12,865 nt of DNA from UBA10906 sp049296695 (GCA_049296695.1 JBAQSX010000070.1:1-12865); one strand, 5' to 3'; positions 1 through 6,835 are shown, counted from the first letter of the stretch. The notes: generated by a model from the sequence alone, not told the origin. Numbers and translations: made by a program.

Positions 1-1
1 G

Positions 2-89
2 TTAATAGGCGAATGAATTCGCCCCTACAATATTTTTAGAATTCATTCGCCTTATAGATTAATAGGCGAATGAATTCGCCCCTACAATA
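2..89. repeat. Short palindromic repeat: two direct copies and one inverted copy
   Basis: A 31-bp unit beginning TTAATAGGCGAATGAATTCG occurs at 2-32 and again, identical, at 59-89. An inverted partial copy lies between them at 39-52 (GAATTCATTCGCCT), which pairs perfectly over 14 bp with 64-77. The core GGCGAATGAATTCGCC is itself a 7-bp-arm palindrome. The cluster lies immediately after the stop codon of the RTX gene, so on the minus strand its hairpins could stop transcription or stabilise the mRNA 3' end, although no clean T-tract follows. It looks like a dispersed intergenic repeat; that it is dispersed genome-wide is inference. Confidence 0.85.
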
Positions 90-92
90 CTT

Positions 93-3000
93 TTAAATCA
101 CCACAAAATCAGTGTTAGTTAAACCTAAATTGGCACTCAAAGTCACAATTGGTACAGCGGCATGTGCGCCATTACCATCATCATCAAAATAAACTACACC
201 AGTGCCTTTGTTATAAATAATATGATCGGTATTATCTATAGCCGCCGTAGCGACTACAAAATCACTAATAGCTAATGTACCTTTGACTAATCCTTTAAAG
301 GCGGTGGCTTTTAATTGAATAGTATCATCGACCACTTTAAAATCACTAATGCTATCGGCATTAGCAGTATTAGGGGTGACATCAAATTTAAATACATCTT
401 TACCCACATCACCTTTTAATTGGTCATTACCTACGCCACCCATTAAAGTATCATTACCCGCACCACCAAATAATGAATCTCTACCTGTTGAACCATTTAA
501 TACATTTTTACCGTTATTACCTGTTAAGGTATTATCAGCAGTATTGCCTGTTAAATTACTCGCCGTTGTGCCTGTGGTAATTGTGCCTTTTTCAATACCT
601 GCTGGCAGAGTATAACTGCTTAATTGGTAGGGCATAATCACAGTATCAATATCGCTACTCAAACCATTATCTTGAATAACGTCAGTGGCATCATAACCTA
701 AATAATAAGTGTCATTACCTACGCCGCCGACTAAAGTATCTAAACCTAAACCGCCGTCTAAAGTATCATTACCTTTGCCGCCGTCTAAATAATCGGCATC
801 TTGTTCACCATAAACCACATCATTAGCGTCTTCGCCAAATAAGACATCATTACCATAACTGCCATAAAGGGTATCATTACCCGCGCCGCCTGATATATCA
901 TCATCACCTGCTTTGCCTAAGAGATAACTGGGTTTTTCTGTGCCTTGTAATATATCAATGCCATCTGTGCCATTAATGGTTTCTGCGGCAATAACGGGGG
1001 TATCTTGATTAGTTAAAGTTAAACTATTAACAGTCACACTTTTATAAAATACATCTAAGCTGGTAATTTTGCCATTAATACTATAAGCGATATTACCATC
1101 AATTAACGCGTCATTTTGTCCTGTAATAGTGAGATTTTGCGGCGTTGACCAATTAGTGGCGTTAAATACTAAAGTGGCATTACCTGTAATAACGCCTTCG
1201 GTAATATCACTGGAAGTAAAACTCATTGAAACATCACGCACAGGGGCGGATTTTAAACTGATATTAAATGTTGCTGTATCGCCTTGTTCGCTGGTAATAA
1301 AGTCTGTGCCTTTAATAATAACACCTGCGGGTATAGCATCAATAACTGCCGCTGTAGTATTACTATTAACGTGTTCGGATGTGCCTAATAAGTCGGTGTA
1401 ATTCGCAATAGCCGTAATGGTTTTGCCAATTTCATTGCTGGTTAATTGATAGGTATTGCCTGTGCCAATGCTTATATTATTGGCTTGCCATGTATAAGTT
1501 ATTACGCCTAAACCGTCGGCATCTTGTAAATTATTATTAGCCGTTAATACTTGTCCATTAATGGTATTACCTGTAATGGTCACTGCGCCTGTGGGTAAGT
1601 GATTGGTGATTACATTAGTGACTGCTAAACCTAATGTTTTGCCATCACTATCAAAGCGTTGACTGTAAATATCGCCATTAGAGTGATAAGTCACCATAAA
1701 ACCACCATCGGCTAAGGCGGTGACATTAGAGCCGTCTTGATTGCCTGTGGTAATAGTATTCACCAAAAACTCACCACCTACCGCTGTGCCATCGGCGTTA
1801 TAACGTTGTCCATAAACGCCGTTACCATTGCCATCTTTGACATTATCTGTCCACGTTACAACAAAACCGCCATTAACTAACGCGGTAATACTGGGTTCTG
1901 ATTGATTATTAGCCGTGGTGGTATTGATGCGAAACTCAACCCCAGCCGCTGTGCCATCGGCGTTATAGCGTTGTCCATAAATGCCATAACCACTACCATC
2001 TTGTTTATCAGAAATCCATGTTGCAACAAAGCCACCATTAACTAAAGCAGTGACGCTGGGCCACACTTGGTCTTTTACAGTTGTGGTATTTATGCGAAAT
2101 TCACTGCCAGCGGCTGTACCATCAGCGTTATAACGTTGTCCATAGACACCCCAAAGACTGCCGTCTTGCCAGTAAGAATGCCATGTTGCGACAAAACCCC
2201 CATTCACTAAGGCTGTGACGTTTGGACCAGATTGATTATCATTGGTATAGGTATTAATACGGAATTCGCTTCCGACTGTTGTGCCATCGGCATTGTAGCG
2301 TTGCCCATAAACGCCCCAACTACTACCATCTTGATTTTCAGAAGTCCACGTTACTACAAAGCTACCATTAACTAGAGCGGTCACGTTAGATTGAAATTGG
2401 TTTGTGCCTGCCGTAGTAATATGAAGCTCACTACCTGACGCTGTACCATCGGCGTTATAACGTTGTCCATAAACATCCCAATAACCGTTGTTTTGCATGG
2501 AACTCCATGTCACTACAAAGCCTCCATTGACTAAGGCGGTGACGCTGGCATCGGATTGTTCCTTTGCCGTACTGGTATTTACTCGAAATTCACTGCCAGC
2601 GGGTGTACCATCAACGTTATAACGTTGTCCATAAATACCATAATTATCACCATCTTGAGCGAGAGAACTCCATGTTATGACAGTGCTACCGTCTGCTAAA
2701 GCAGTCACGCTGGACCCATTTTGAATATTAGCTGTCGTGGTATTCACTAAAGTTTCGCCATAAACATATAACACTTTCATGGCTTTATCACTGAATTGCA
2801 AGGTTTCAATATCAGTTAATGTATCTTTACCATCACTAGGGGTGGTAATAATAATATTTTTATTAATATTGGTAATCACTGCATCGGCATAAGTGCTGTT
2901 ATAAACGGCAATATCGCCGCCCACGCCAGCATTTAAAGTATCATCGCCCGTATCACCTTTTAAGGTATCATTACCAATACCGCTATTTAAAACATCATGT

Positions 3001-3752
3001 CCCGCGCCGCCATTGAGATTATCGTTATTAATACCGCTAGTTAAGGTGTCATTACCATCACCACCATTTAAGTTATTAAGACCATCGCCGCTGTTTAATA
3101 CATCACTACCTGTGCCGCCGATTAAAGTATCATCACCTGAGCCGCTGATTAATGTATTATTGCCATCACCACTATTTAAACTGTTATTACCATCACCGCT
3201 GTTTAATACATCATTACCTGAGCCGCCGATTAAAGTATCATTACCTGAGCCGCTGGTTAATGTATTATTGCCATCACCACTATTTAAAATATTAATACCA
3301 TCGCCGCTGTTTAATATATCATTACCCAAACCACCAATAAGCGTATCGTTACCAATACCACTACTTAGGCTATCATTACCGTCACCACCATCTAAACTAT
3401 TTGCACCATCACCACCAGTTAAACTATCGTGACCTGTACCACCTATTAAAGTATCGCTACCCTCACCGCCGTCTAAAGTATCATCACCTGCACCTGCTGT
3501 GAGACTGTCATTACCTAAGCCACCTATTAATTTATTAAAACCATCAGTGTCGGTGAGACTATCATCACCTTCACCACCGTCTAATATATCGCTATTATTG
3601 CCGCCGTTTAGCGTGTCGTTACCTGCATAACCATATAAATAGTTAATAGTATCTGTACCTAACAAATTATCATTACCCGCACTACCTTCAATAGTGCTTG
3701 TACCTGTGATAATAATTCTGGGTGTGCGTGTCAGTTTAGTTTGCGTTGTCAT
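93..3752 (-). CDS. Large RTX-family secreted protein with a seven-repeat propeller-like region
   Basis: Predicted extracellular calcium-binding protein exported by a type I (ABC) system. The start is taken at the ATG at 3750-3752, because AGGTG sits 6 bases upstream of it; an in-frame GTG at 3759-3761 would add three residues. The product is 1219 aa with no Sec signal peptide. Approximate order: RTX nonapeptides (GGxGxDxL type) 17-278; a linker ending LTDIETLQFSD near 325; seven tandem repeats of about 55 aa (VTALVNGGFVVTW ... YGQRYNADGTAAGSEF) 347-710; an Ig-like module (GQVLTANNNLQDADG) 720-805; a Calx-beta-like module (TSEQGDTATFNISL ... NWSTPQNLTITG) 808-900; RTX blocks 922-1015 and 1065-1125; and a C-terminal domain (ISDF, IIYN, GVVYFDDDGNGA, DFVVI) typical of type I secretion targets. 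No protease, lipase or other catalytic motif was seen, so adhesin, S-layer-like or matrix roles are likeliest. No transporter gene is adjacent. Confidence 0.9.
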   Translation of the reverse strand: MTTQTKLTRTPRIIITGTSTIEGSAGNDNLLGTDTINYLYGYAGNDTLNGGNNSDILDGGEGDDSLTDTDGFNKLIGGLGNDSLTAGAGDDTLDGGEGSDTLIGGTGHDSLTGGDGANSLDGGDGNDSLSSGIGNDTLIGGLGNDILNSGDGINILNSGDGNNTLTSGSGNDTLIGGSGNDVLNSGDGNNSLNSGDGNNTLISGSGDDTLIGGTGSDVLNSGDGLNNLNGGDGNDTLTSGINNDNLNGGAGHDVLNSGIGNDTLKGDTGDDTLNAGVGGDIAVYNSTYADAVITNINKNIIITTPSDGKDTLTDIETLQFSDKAMKVLYVYGETLVNTTTANIQNGSSVTALADGSTVITWSSLAQDGDNYGIYGQRYNVDGTPAGSEFRVNTSTAKEQSDASVTALVNGGFVVTWSSMQNNGYWDVYGQRYNADGTASGSELHITTAGTNQFQSNVTALVNGSFVVTWTSENQDGSSWGVYGQRYNADGTTVGSEFRINTYTNDNQSGPNVTALVNGGFVATWHSYWQDGSLWGVYGQRYNADGTAAGSEFRINTTTVKDQVWPSVTALVNGGFVATWISDKQDGSGYGIYGQRYNADGTAAGVEFRINTTTANNQSEPSITALVNGGFVVTWTDNVKDGNGNGVYGQRYNADGTAVGGEFLVNTITTGNQDGSNVTALADGGFMVTYHSNGDIYSQRFDSDGKTLGLAVTNVITNHLPTGAVTITGNTINGQVLTANNNLQDADGLGVITYTWQANNISIGTGNTYQLTSNEIGKTITAIANYTDLLGTSEHVNSNTTAAVIDAIPAGVIIKGTDFITSEQGDTATFNISLKSAPVRDVSMSFTSSDITEGVITGNATLVFNATNWSTPQNLTITGQNDALIDGNIAYSINGKITSLDVFYKSVTVNSLTLTNQDTPVIAAETINGTDGIDILQGTEKPSYLLGKAGDDDISGGAGNDTLYGSYGNDVLFGEDANDVVYGEQDADYLDGGKGNDTLDGGLGLDTLVGGVGNDTYYLGYDATDVIQDNGLSSDIDTVIMPYQLSSYTLPAGIEKGTITTGTTASNLTGNTADNTLTGNNGKNVLNGSTGRDSLFGGAGNDTLMGGVGNDQLKGDVGKDVFKFDVTPNTANADSISDFKVVDDTIQLKATAFKGLVKGTLAISDFVVATAAIDNTDHIIYNKGTGVVYFDDDGNGAHAAVPIVTLSANLGLTNTDFVVI
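1624..2714 (-). repeat. Seven tandem ~165-bp coding repeats inside the RTX gene
   Basis: Seven consecutive units of about 54-55 codons share the pattern VTALxxGGFVxTW, QDG, G(I/V)YGQRYNADGT, GSEFRINT. Units 1-6 are well conserved. Unit 7 (VTALADGGFMVTYHS, IYSQRFDSDG) is shorter and divergent, as expected for a terminal unit. Seven beta-rich repeats of this length would suit a seven-bladed beta-propeller, but that fold is inferred from repeat number and period only. Confidence 0.85.
3091..3306 (-). repeat. 108-bp higher-order repeat within the N-terminal RTX block
   Basis: The + strand string CTGTTTAATA recurs at 3091, 3199 and 3307, exactly 108 bp apart, and the sequence between the copies is nearly identical. 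Each period is 36 codons, or four RTX nonapeptides, including SGDGNNSLN- and SGDGNNTL-type units where N replaces the usual consensus D. This points to recent duplication of a four-nonapeptide block on top of the older 27-bp periodicity. Confidence 0.8.
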
Positions 3753-3876
3753 AATATTCACCTATTGTGGATTGAGTGTGATTTTTGGCGTGTTGAAAAC
3801 CAGCATGATAATAACAGAGCTTGCGGGTTTTAAAAAACTGAAAGCTCTAGCGTGCGTCAATCTTTAATCGTAATAA

Positions 3877-4009
3877 ATTGTAACTACCTAGCTTGCTTGT
3901 GTCTGAATCAGAATTTTCAAGATTATAGAATTCATAGAATAAATTCTGTTAATCTTGTGAATTCTGTAAATCCTGATTCAGACAATAGAATAAGCTAGGT
4001 AGTTACAAT
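3877..4009. repeat. 133-bp imperfect hairpin element (MITE-like or REP-like)
   Basis: The outer arms ATTGTAACTACCTAGCTT (3877-3894) and AAGCTAGGTAGTTACAAT (3992-4009) are perfect 18-bp inverted repeats. Inside them, GTCTGAATCAG (3901-3911) pairs with CTGATTCAGAC (3973-3983), and CAAGATTA pairs with TAATCTTG nearer the centre. The whole segment can therefore fold into one long interrupted hairpin. It has no coding capacity. It may be a non-autonomous mobile element or a composite of two dispersed repeats; no convincing target-site duplication was identified. Confidence 0.8.
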
Positions 4010-4125
4010 AAATTTTATTAAACACAGCATTATTAAATTAAAAATGACAACACTCAAAAATATTAATTTGTAGAATTTTATAAATAGCGTCTTTTAAAAT
4101 TAGATTAATAATTTATTATGTAGCT

Positions 4126-4150
4126 GGAGTGCAAGCTTTGCTTGCACTCC
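4126..4150. repeat. 11-bp-stem palindrome next to an A tract
   Basis: GGAGTGCAAGC (4126-4136) pairs perfectly with GCTTGCACTCC (4140-4150) across a TTT loop, followed by eight A residues. The T tract would lie on the 5' side of the minus-strand transcript, so it is not an intrinsic terminator in either useful direction. It is best read as another short intergenic repeat in the 567-bp gap between the RTX gene and rpsP. The rest of that gap (4010-4125, 4151-4260) is AT-rich with no gene recognised. Confidence 0.75.
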
Positions 4151-4260
4151 AAAAAAAATTTACTATTCACTTATTTTGAAATTACTGTATAAATTATTAT
4201 TTTATAGTCATTTATGTTTCACTTTATAAGGCAATAAAGCCGAATTTAGCTTAGTTCCTA

Positions 4261-4288
4261 TTGTTTTACAAAGAAAACCGCGTAGAAT
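4261..4288 (+). promoter_or_regulatory. Probable sigma-70 promoter of the rpsP operon
   Basis: TTGTTT (4261-4266) and TAGAAT (4283-4288) are separated by 16 bases, about 40 bases upstream of the rpsP ATG. It is the best -35/-10 pair in front of this operon and is correctly placed for a housekeeping transcript, but no start site can be confirmed from sequence. Confidence 0.45.
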
Positions 4289-4328
4289 AGGCGGGCTAAT
4301 TTCCCGTAATAAACATTGAGGCATTAAG

Positions 4329-4577
4329 ATGGTAACCATTCGTCTTTCAAGAGGTGGCGCGAAAAATCGTCCCTTTTACCAAGTAGTCGTCACTGACAGC
4401 CGTAGCAGTCGTGATGGTCGTTACATTGAACGCGTTGGCTTTTTCAACCCTTTAGCGCGTGGCAATGAAGAAAAATTGCGTTTAGATGATGAACGCGTCG
4501 CTTACTGGCAATCAAAAGGTGCGCAACCTTCAGATCGCGTAGCACAATTGATTAAATTGGCTAAAAAAGCCGCTTAA
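4329..4577 (+). CDS. rpsP: 30S ribosomal protein S16
   Basis: Component of the small ribosomal subunit that binds 16S rRNA and helps 30S assembly. The 82-residue product has the usual family length and shows the hallmark N-terminus MVTIRLSRGGAKNRPFYQ and the conserved RYIERVGFFNP segment at about residues 31-41. GAGG at 4318-4321, seven bases before the ATG, is a good ribosome binding site. It is the first gene of the classical rpsP-rimM-trmD-rplS operon. The next gene starts 4 bases after its stop codon. Confidence 0.98.
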   Translation: MVTIRLSRGGAKNRPFYQVVVTDSRSSRDGRYIERVGFFNPLARGNEEKLRLDDERVAYWQSKGAQPSDRVAQLIKLAKKAA

Positions 4578-4581
4578 GCCA

Positions 4582-5088
4582 TTGAATCAGCAAGATTATC
4601 TGCACATTGGCAAAGTCAGTAGTGTTTTTGGCATTAAAGGCTGGCTGAAAATATTTTCCTTTACCGATGACAGAGAAAGCATTTTAGATTATTCGCCGTG
4701 GCTACTTAAAAAAGGTAGCAACAGCAAAACCCTAGATGTTCTAACAGGACAGCTCCAAGGCAAAACCGTGATTGCGCAATTGCGTGGCATTGATGACCGC
4801 AACACGGCAGAAAGCTTAATAGGTTGGGATATTTATATCCCCAAAGAGCAACTACCACAAGCGCAAGAAGGCGAGTATTACTGGTCGGATTTAATCGGCT
4901 TGCAGGTGACAAACCTTGAAGGCATAGCTTTTGGCAAGGTGACAGGACTTATGGAAACGGGCGCGAATGACGTGTTACTCATTAGTGGTGATCGTGACCG
5001 CGCTGTTCCCTTTTTACAAGGACAAACCGTCATTAACATCGATTTAACGGCTAAAACCCTGCAAGTGGATTGGGACGCGGACTTTTAA
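4582..5088 (+). CDS. rimM: Ribosome maturation factor RimM
   Basis: Assembly factor for the head of the 30S subunit that acts with S19 and 16S rRNA. The 168-residue product has an N-terminal RimM domain (HIGKVSSVFGIKGWLKIFSFT) and a C-terminal PRC-barrel domain starting near GEYYWSDLIGLQVTN. It ends VDWDADF, the usual gammaproteobacterial ending, and is slightly shorter than the E. coli protein. Translation must begin at the rare codon TTG (4582-4584): no ATG or GTG lies before the conserved GKVSSVFG motif, and the preceding stop codon is only 4 bases away. No strong Shine-Dalgarno is seen, so translational coupling to rpsP is likely. The gap to trmD is 3 bases. Confidence 0.95.
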   Translation: MNQQDYLHIGKVSSVFGIKGWLKIFSFTDDRESILDYSPWLLKKGSNSKTLDVLTGQLQGKTVIAQLRGIDDRNTAESLIGWDIYIPKEQLPQAQEGEYYWSDLIGLQVTNLEGIAFGKVTGLMETGANDVLLISGDRDRAVPFLQGQTVINIDLTAKTLQVDWDADF

Positions 5089-5091
5089 GCG

Positions 5092-5847
5092 ATGCGTTTT
5101 GATGTCATCAGCCTGTTTCCAGAGATGGTTACAGCCGCCGCAACAGTCGGCGTTACGGGCAGAGCCATTGAGCGCGGCATTGTTGAGTTAGCGGTGTGGA
5201 ATCCACGCAATTACACCCACGACAAGCACAAAACCGTTGATGACAGGCCCTATGGCGGCGGCGCGGGCATGGTGATGAAATACCAACCCTTGCACGATGC
5301 TGTCGTTGCCGCAAAGCAAAACGCCAAGCAAAGCAAAGTGGTGTATCTCAGCCCACAAGGCAAACCACTCAGCCAAGCCTTAATCGCGCAAGCCACGCAA
5401 GTAGAGCAACTTATCTTAGTAGCAGGACGTTACGAAGGTATAGACGAACGCTTTATTGAGTTGGATTGTGATGAAGAATGGTCGTTGGGCGATTATGTAA
5501 TCAGCGGCGGCGAACTTGCGGCGTTAGTGGTCATCGATGCCATAACGCGTTTATTGGACGGCGTTTTAGGTGATGCGCAATCAGCCGAGCAGGATTCACA
5601 CAGTGATGGCTTGCTTGATTATCCGCATTACACCCGCCCTGAACAATTAGGAAACCATAGCGTTCCTGCGGTGCTACTCAGTGGCAATCACGCTGACATT
5701 GAACGCTGGCGATTAACACAAGCACTGGGTAGAACATGGCAAAAACGCCCTGATTTACTGACTAAAAAAGCCTTGAGTGCAGAGCAACAGCGACTGCTAG
5801 AACAATTTAAAACAGACACAAGAGACACTAAACATGAACATTATTGA
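5092..5847 (+). CDS. trmD: tRNA (guanine(37)-N1)-methyltransferase
   Basis: Methylates G37 of tRNAs reading CNN-type codons, using SAM, and so prevents +1 frameshifting. At 251 aa it is close to the usual length. Visible motifs are DDRPYGGGAGMVMK (50-63), the trefoil-knot SAM-site segments YLSPQG (85-90), GRYEGIDER (112-120) and SLGDYVISGGELA (131-143), and the catalytic-region segment DSHSDGLLDYPHYTRPE (168-184) with Asp168 as probable general base. The ATG follows the rimM stop by 3 bases with only a weak ribosome binding site. The C-terminus overlaps the rplS start by 14 bases, tighter than the usual spaced arrangement. Confidence 0.97.
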   Translation: MRFDVISLFPEMVTAAATVGVTGRAIERGIVELAVWNPRNYTHDKHKTVDDRPYGGGAGMVMKYQPLHDAVVAAKQNAKQSKVVYLSPQGKPLSQALIAQATQVEQLILVAGRYEGIDERFIELDCDEEWSLGDYVISGGELAALVVIDAITRLLDGVLGDAQSAEQDSHSDGLLDYPHYTRPEQLGNHSVPAVLLSGNHADIERWRLTQALGRTWQKRPDLLTKKALSAEQQRLLEQFKTDTRDTKHEHY

Positions 5848-6175
5848 TGAAATCAACGCGGCGCAATTAAAACAAATTCCTGCGTTTAATTCTGGCGATA
5901 CCGTTGTGGTACAAGTAAAAGTAAAAGAAGGCGAACGCGAAAGAATTCAGGCGTTTGAAGGCGTAGTTATTGCGATTCGTAACCGTGGTATTAACTCAGC
6001 ATTCACCGTTAGAAAAATTTCACATGGCATAGGCGTTGAACGTGTATTTCAAACACACAGCCCATTAATTAGCGAAATTACCGTTAAACGTCGCGGCGAT
6101 GTACGCAGAGCAAAATTGTATTACTTGCGTGATTTAACAGGTAAAGCAGCGCGTATTAAAGAAAAACTCGGTTAA
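5834..6175 (+). CDS. rplS: 50S ribosomal protein L19
   Basis: Large-subunit protein located near the interface with the 30S subunit. The 113-residue product has all family hallmarks: FNSGDTVVVQVKVKEG, the near-invariant RIQAFEGVVIAIRNRG segment, RVFQTHSP and KAARIKEKLG at the C-terminus. Its ATG lies inside the trmD coding sequence (14-bp overlap in another frame), and the N-terminus matches the expected family start, so the overlap seems real. It is the last gene of the operon and is followed within 20 bases by an intrinsic terminator. Confidence 0.98.
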   Translation: MNIIDEINAAQLKQIPAFNSGDTVVVQVKVKEGERERIQAFEGVVIAIRNRGINSAFTVRKISHGIGVERVFQTHSPLISEITVKRRGDVRRAKLYYLRDLTGKAARIKEKLG

Positions 6176-6190
6176 TTGACGTTTTTATTT

Positions 6191-6234
6191 AAGCGTAAAA
6201 AAAGGCGACTATAGGTCGCCTTTTTTATGCGCTT
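6191..6234 (+). terminator. Rho-independent terminator of the rpsP operon
   Basis: GGCGAC (6204-6209) pairs with GTCGCC (6215-6220) around the loop TATAG, followed by TTTTTT (6221-6226). The stem can be lengthened by the A tract before it and by AAGCG (6191-6195) with CGCTT (6230-6234). It begins 15 bases after the rplS stop codon. Confidence 0.92.
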
Positions 6235-6246
6235 AATAATTATGTT

Positions 6247-6274
6247 GGCGTAAAAAATTATGATTTTTTATGCC
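6247..6274. repeat. AT-rich hairpin downstream of the terminator
   Basis: GGCGTAAAAAAT (6247-6258) pairs with ATTTTTTATGCC (6263-6274) over 12 positions with one G-T pair and a 4-base loop. It could back up the preceding terminator or be a dispersed palindrome. It lies in the 660-bp gap between rplS and the SMC-like gene. Confidence 0.6.
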
Positions 6275-6378
6275 ACTATGTTCATCAATTACTAAAATAA
6301 CTAATCAAAATTATGCAAGTAATAGCGCAAGGTCTACACTTTAACTAATGATAATAATTACTGAAGTTATGCAAAGTT

Positions 6379-6411
6379 AGACCTGTCAAATTTTTAAAAC
6401 CTGACAGGTCT
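6379..6411. repeat. Palindromic repeat AGACCTGTCA/TGACAGGTCT
   Basis: Perfect 10-bp arms at 6379-6388 and 6402-6411 flank an AT-rich 13-base centre. The element is nested inside a weaker inverted pair, ACTGAAGT (6360-6367) and ACTTCAGT (6466-6473), and is followed by GTGCTTAAAGCAC (6431-6443), also self-complementary. I recall near-identical sequences as common intergenic repeats in filamentous sulfur bacteria and Bacteroidetes; this was not checked. Confidence 0.8.
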
Positions 6412-6468
6412 GGGTATCACAAGGACTAGCGTGCTTAAAGCACTGTCAATCCTAAATCCTGCGTCACT

Positions 6469-6735
6469 TCAGTTATTTATTAACAAATAAAGATAATAAA
6501 AAACATCTAAGTTTTGTTTACGCAAAGTAGTTGAAAAGATTAAATACGCGCATAATAATTATGCACCGTCGGCAGTACAAAACCCACCCGACACTTTTAG
6601 CTTAACTTTAACGCAACCAATATCGCATTCAGCTTGATTATTGTTTTGTCAAAAACAAATACTAATACACCTGCTTTATATTTTTGCAGGCGATTTAATA
6701 GTTGCCGCCAAACAGATTGTTTAGACACCACGTTT
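6469..6735 (-). pseudogene. Decayed IS66-type transposase, C-terminal fragment
   Basis: Translating the minus strand in shifting frames gives a recognisable C-terminal part of an IS66-family DDE transposase. It reads RQLLNRLQKYKAGVLVFVFD (about 6710-6650), then after a frameshift and an apparent loss of a few codons NNQAECDIGCVKVKLKVSGG and FCTADGA (about 6645-6560). A stop codon and another shift follow, then STTLRKQNLDVFYYL, ending at a TGA at 6469-6471. Intact relatives have a DNNQAERDIRM-type motif containing the catalytic Glu. The fragment lacks an N-terminus and is interrupted, so it is non-functional. It marks past insertion-sequence activity just upstream of the SMC-like cluster. Confidence 0.75.
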
Positions 6736-6784
6736 ATAATAAATAGGAATACACTCTTCTTTATCATAAAGACTTTATTGTTGT

Positions 6785-6799
6785 CACGCTTCTAGCGTG
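6785..6799. repeat. Small hairpin CACGCT-TCT-AGCGTG
   Basis: A 6-bp perfect stem (6785-6790 with 6794-6799) followed by GGAGCG, lying 36 bases upstream of the SMC-like gene start. It resembles half of the TTCCCACGC...GCGTGGGAA palindromes found between the second and third genes of the same cluster. It would sit in the 5' leader if transcription starts upstream. A TATAAT at 6735-6740 could be a -10 box, but no matching -35 is visible. Confidence 0.55.
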
Positions 6800-6835
6800 G
6801 GAGCGATTATTTATCAATTACCCATAAACTAACTT

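Noticed and set aside
349..615. Plus-strand open frames opposite the RTX gene (also 1129-1401 and 3013-3432)
   Set aside because: They are antisense shadows of the repetitive RTX coding sequence. Their low-complexity Leu/Pro/Ser translations mirror the Asp/Gly/Asn codons and no ribosome binding sites stand out.
3013..3700. Possible CRISPR-like array because of regular repeats
   Set aside because: The periodicity is 27 bp and 108 bp within one open reading frame encoding RTX nonapeptides; there are no unique spacers and no cas genes.
3753..3761. GTG start for the RTX gene
   Set aside because: The downstream ATG at 3750-3752 is better placed relative to AGGTG, which itself overlaps the GTG.
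4126..4158. Hairpin with A tract as an intrinsic terminator
   Set aside because: Read on the plus strand the stem is followed by A, not T; on the minus strand the T tract precedes the stem. Neither orientation gives a terminator.
4706..4912. Minus-strand open frames inside rimM and trmD (4706-4912, 5188-5376) and inside the SMC-like gene (7995-8180, 8464-8691), plus a plus-strand frame at 7128-7376
   Set aside because: All lie wholly within strongly supported genes and have no recognisable protein character.
6735..6740. TATAAT as a promoter for the SMC-like operon
   Set aside because: It is a perfect -10 hexamer, but no acceptable -35 lies 16-18 bases upstream and the site falls at the edge of a transposase relic in AT-rich DNA, so it is not listed as a feature.
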